This document shows, piece by piece, positions 62,741 through 64,000 of a stretch of 64,000 nt of DNA (its first letter is position 1; every line of letters begins with the position of its first letter). Origin of the DNA: RPQJ01 sp963712815 (GTDB taxonomy: Bacteria; Pseudomonadota; Gammaproteobacteria; Steroidobacterales; Steroidobacteraceae); assembly GCA_963712815.1 (NCBI GenBank), contig CAVQJL010000012.1:1-64000 (forward strand), read 5' to 3'. Both the position numbers and the translations under genes were made by a program. The notes under the pieces were generated by a model. That model worked only from the letters and a program-made list of their open reading frames with translations. It was not told the origin of the DNA and ran no database searches.

Positions 62741-63559
62741 ATGCGACGACGAGCCGCCCTCGCCCGTCTGTGCCGCGGCGGAGCGGCCGCTCTTGCGTTG
62801 CTCGCGGCAACCGGAACGCCGGCGCAGGGTGCATCGGGCACGCCGGACCCGCCCCCGGCACCGCTGATCGCCGCAGCTTCCGACCTCAAGTTCGCCCTCG
62901 ACGAAGTCATCGAGCAGTTCAGTCGCGACAGCGGACGAAGTGTCCGCGTCACCTACGGCTCGTCCGGAAATTTTGCAAGGCAGATCGCGCAGGGCGCCCC
63001 GTACGAGCTGTTCCTCTCGGCGGACGAGCAGTTCGTTGAGGCGCTGGCCGCCCGCGGCCTGACGCGGGGACGCGGCGAACTCTACGGCGTCGGCCGCATC
63101 GTCGTGTTCGCACCGGAAGGCTCCCCATTGCGTCCGGATGCGAGGCTCGAGCATCTGGCGAGCCGACTCGCCGACGGCACGGCCGGCCGCCTCGCGATCG
63201 CCAGCCCCGAGCACGCGCCCTATGGCCGCGCGGCCGAGCAGGTGCTGCGATCGCTCGGGCTCTGGGAGGAGGCGCGCCCTCGTCTGGTGCTCGGGGAGAA
63301 CGTGGCACAGGCCGCGCAGTTCGCGGTCAGCGGCAACGCGGACGGCGGCCTGATCGCCCATTCTCTCGCGCTCGCACCGGAACTGCTTCGTCGCGGATCC
63401 TTCGCGCTGATCCCGGAGGCGCTGCACGAGCCGCTGCGACAGCGCATGGTGCTGCTGACGGGCGCCTCGCCTGCGGCCGAGCTGTTCTACGACTACCTGC
63501 GCTCGCCTGCCGCCCGCGCGATACTCGCCCGCTACGGATTCACGTTGCCCGGGGATTGA
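62741..63559 (+). CDS. modA: Molybdate ABC transporter, substrate-binding protein
   Basis: The periplasmic molybdate-binding protein of ModABC, supplying molybdenum for cofactor enzymes such as MsrP in this window. The 272-residue product has a Sec signal (MRRRAALARLCRGGAAALAL then TPAQGAS). The ModA fold follows with IAAASDLKFALDEV, VTYGSSGNFARQIAQGAPYELF, LSADEQFVEAL, ASPEHAPYGRAAEQVL, GENVAQAAQFAVSGNADGG and a terminal YDYLRSPAARAILARYGF. ATG 62741 is preferred to an upstream start at 62711 inside the terminator. ModB follows after seven bases. Confidence 0.94.
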   Translation: MRRRAALARLCRGGAAALALLAATGTPAQGASGTPDPPPAPLIAAASDLKFALDEVIEQFSRDSGRSVRVTYGSSGNFARQIAQGAPYELFLSADEQFVEALAARGLTRGRGELYGVGRIVVFAPEGSPLRPDARLEHLASRLADGTAGRLAIASPEHAPYGRAAEQVLRSLGLWEEARPRLVLGENVAQAAQFAVSGNADGGLIAHSLALAPELLRRGSFALIPEALHEPLRQRMVLLTGASPAAELFYDYLRSPAARAILARYGFTLPGD

Positions 63560-63566
63560 GCCGGCG

Positions 63567-64000
63567 ATGGACTGGACGGCCCTCACGCTCTCGATCCGGC
63601 TCGGCCTGCTAACGGTCGCGCTGCTCGTGCCCGTGGCTTTCCTGCTCGCACGCTGGCTGGCGTTCGGCCGTTTCCGCGGGCGCGGCTTCGTCGAGGCCCT
63701 CGTCGCCCTGCCCCTGATCCTTCCGCCGACCGTGCTCGGCTACTACCTGTTGGTGGCCTTCGGTCGCGCCTCGCCCCTCGGCCAGGCATTCGAGGTCGCG
63801 GTGGGGCATCCGCTGGTATTCAGTTTCGAGGGACTGCTGCTGGCATCGCTGCTCGTGAACCTGCCATTCGCCGTGCAACCCATGCAGAACGCGCTTGCCG
63901 CCATCCCGCCGAACCTGCGCGACGCAGCGCGCTGCTGCGGGCTGTCGCCGCTGGCGGCGATCCGGCGCGTCGAGCTGCCGCTTGCGATTCCCGGCATCGC
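63567..64000 (+). CDS. modB: Molybdate ABC transporter permease, N-terminal part
   Basis: The inner-membrane permease of the molybdate importer, truncated by the window edge after about 144 codons. The visible part begins MDWTALTLSIRLGLLTVALL and contains ALVALPLILPPTVLGYYLLV, ASLLVNLPFAVQPMQNALAA and the start of the EAA-type motif for ATPase contact (DAARCCGLSPLAAIRRVELP). The start lies seven bases after modA, so the two are co-transcribed. modC would be expected beyond the window. Confidence 0.94.
   Translation, partial: MDWTALTLSIRLGLLTVALLVPVAFLLARWLAFGRFRGRGFVEALVALPLILPPTVLGYYLLVAFGRASPLGQAFEVAVGHPLVFSFEGLLLASLLVNLPFAVQPMQNALAAIPPNLRDAARCCGLSPLAAIRRVELPLAIPGI

Overview
The window is GC-rich (roughly two thirds by eye), densely packed chromosomal DNA from a Gram-negative proteobacterium. 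It encodes a TonB/ExbB/ExbD system, an outer-membrane porin and Tat/Sec-exported periplasmic enzymes. Gene content and neighbourhoods (glyoxylate shunt, type II DAHP synthase, purB followed by GNAT, nudJ and mnmA, two tandem exbD genes, MsrPQ) suggest a gammaproteobacterium of the Xanthomonadales/Nevskiales/Steroidobacter kind. That placement is inference, not a computed phylogeny. No rRNA, tRNA, CRISPR array, insertion sequence or prophage was found.

Layout. 1-7142 (minus): aceB-aceA-icd (glyoxylate shunt and TCA branch point), then a family 5 uracil-DNA glycosylase, uvrC and the start of pgsA. 7252-15178: rluE, type II DAHP synthase, a lysine dehydrogenase/ALDH7 pair for lysine breakdown, an exported metallo-beta-lactamase-fold protein, and the nfeD-slipin membrane pair. 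15213-21931 (minus): fumC-nudL-mazG-hrpA. 22018-29538 (plus): purB, a GNAT, an unknown conserved gene, nudJ, mnmA, acnA and a CobB-like sirtuin. 29535-33244 (minus): three exported proteins in a row (glutaminase, amidohydrolase, porin). 33465-35056: msrPQ. 35034-46731: an accessory metabolic region with a broken EamA transporter, a FabH-like synthase, a broken alpha/beta hydrolase, a hydantoinase-type hyuA/hyuB pair with a frameshifted isochorismatase-fold amidase, an HMG-CoA-lyase-like gene, and a divergent CaiB-type CoA-transferase/amidase/VOC operon. 46740-51786: two paralogous TPR-like exported proteins placed tail to tail around a perfect terminator, and tonB-exbB-exbD-exbD. 51916-62424: branched-chain amino-acid biosynthesis, with ilvD (frameshifted), an MFS transporter and a leucyl aminopeptidase on the minus strand, divergent from ilvC-leuA-leuC-leuD-leuB. 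62425-64000: a long regulatory leader followed by modA and the start of modB.

Most notable points. (1) A complete-looking leucine attenuator precedes ilvC: a 46-residue leader peptide with seven Leu in nine codons, a terminator with a U tract, and a perfect 9-bp antiterminator. (2) Seven frame breaks in four genes (three in EamA, two in the hydrolase, one in the amidase, one in ilvD) all shift the frame in the same sense, as one extra base would. Six lie within 3 kb, so sequencing error must be excluded before these genes are called pseudogenes. (3) The hyuAB/amidase/HMG-CoA-lyase/CoA-transferase locus is a candidate for an uncharacterised catabolic route. (4) A 23-bp near-perfect palindrome and a structured, terminator-ended RNA lie upstream of modAB. 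(5) Several genes have a -10 element 6-7 nt before the start codon and no Shine-Dalgarno, suggesting leaderless mRNAs.
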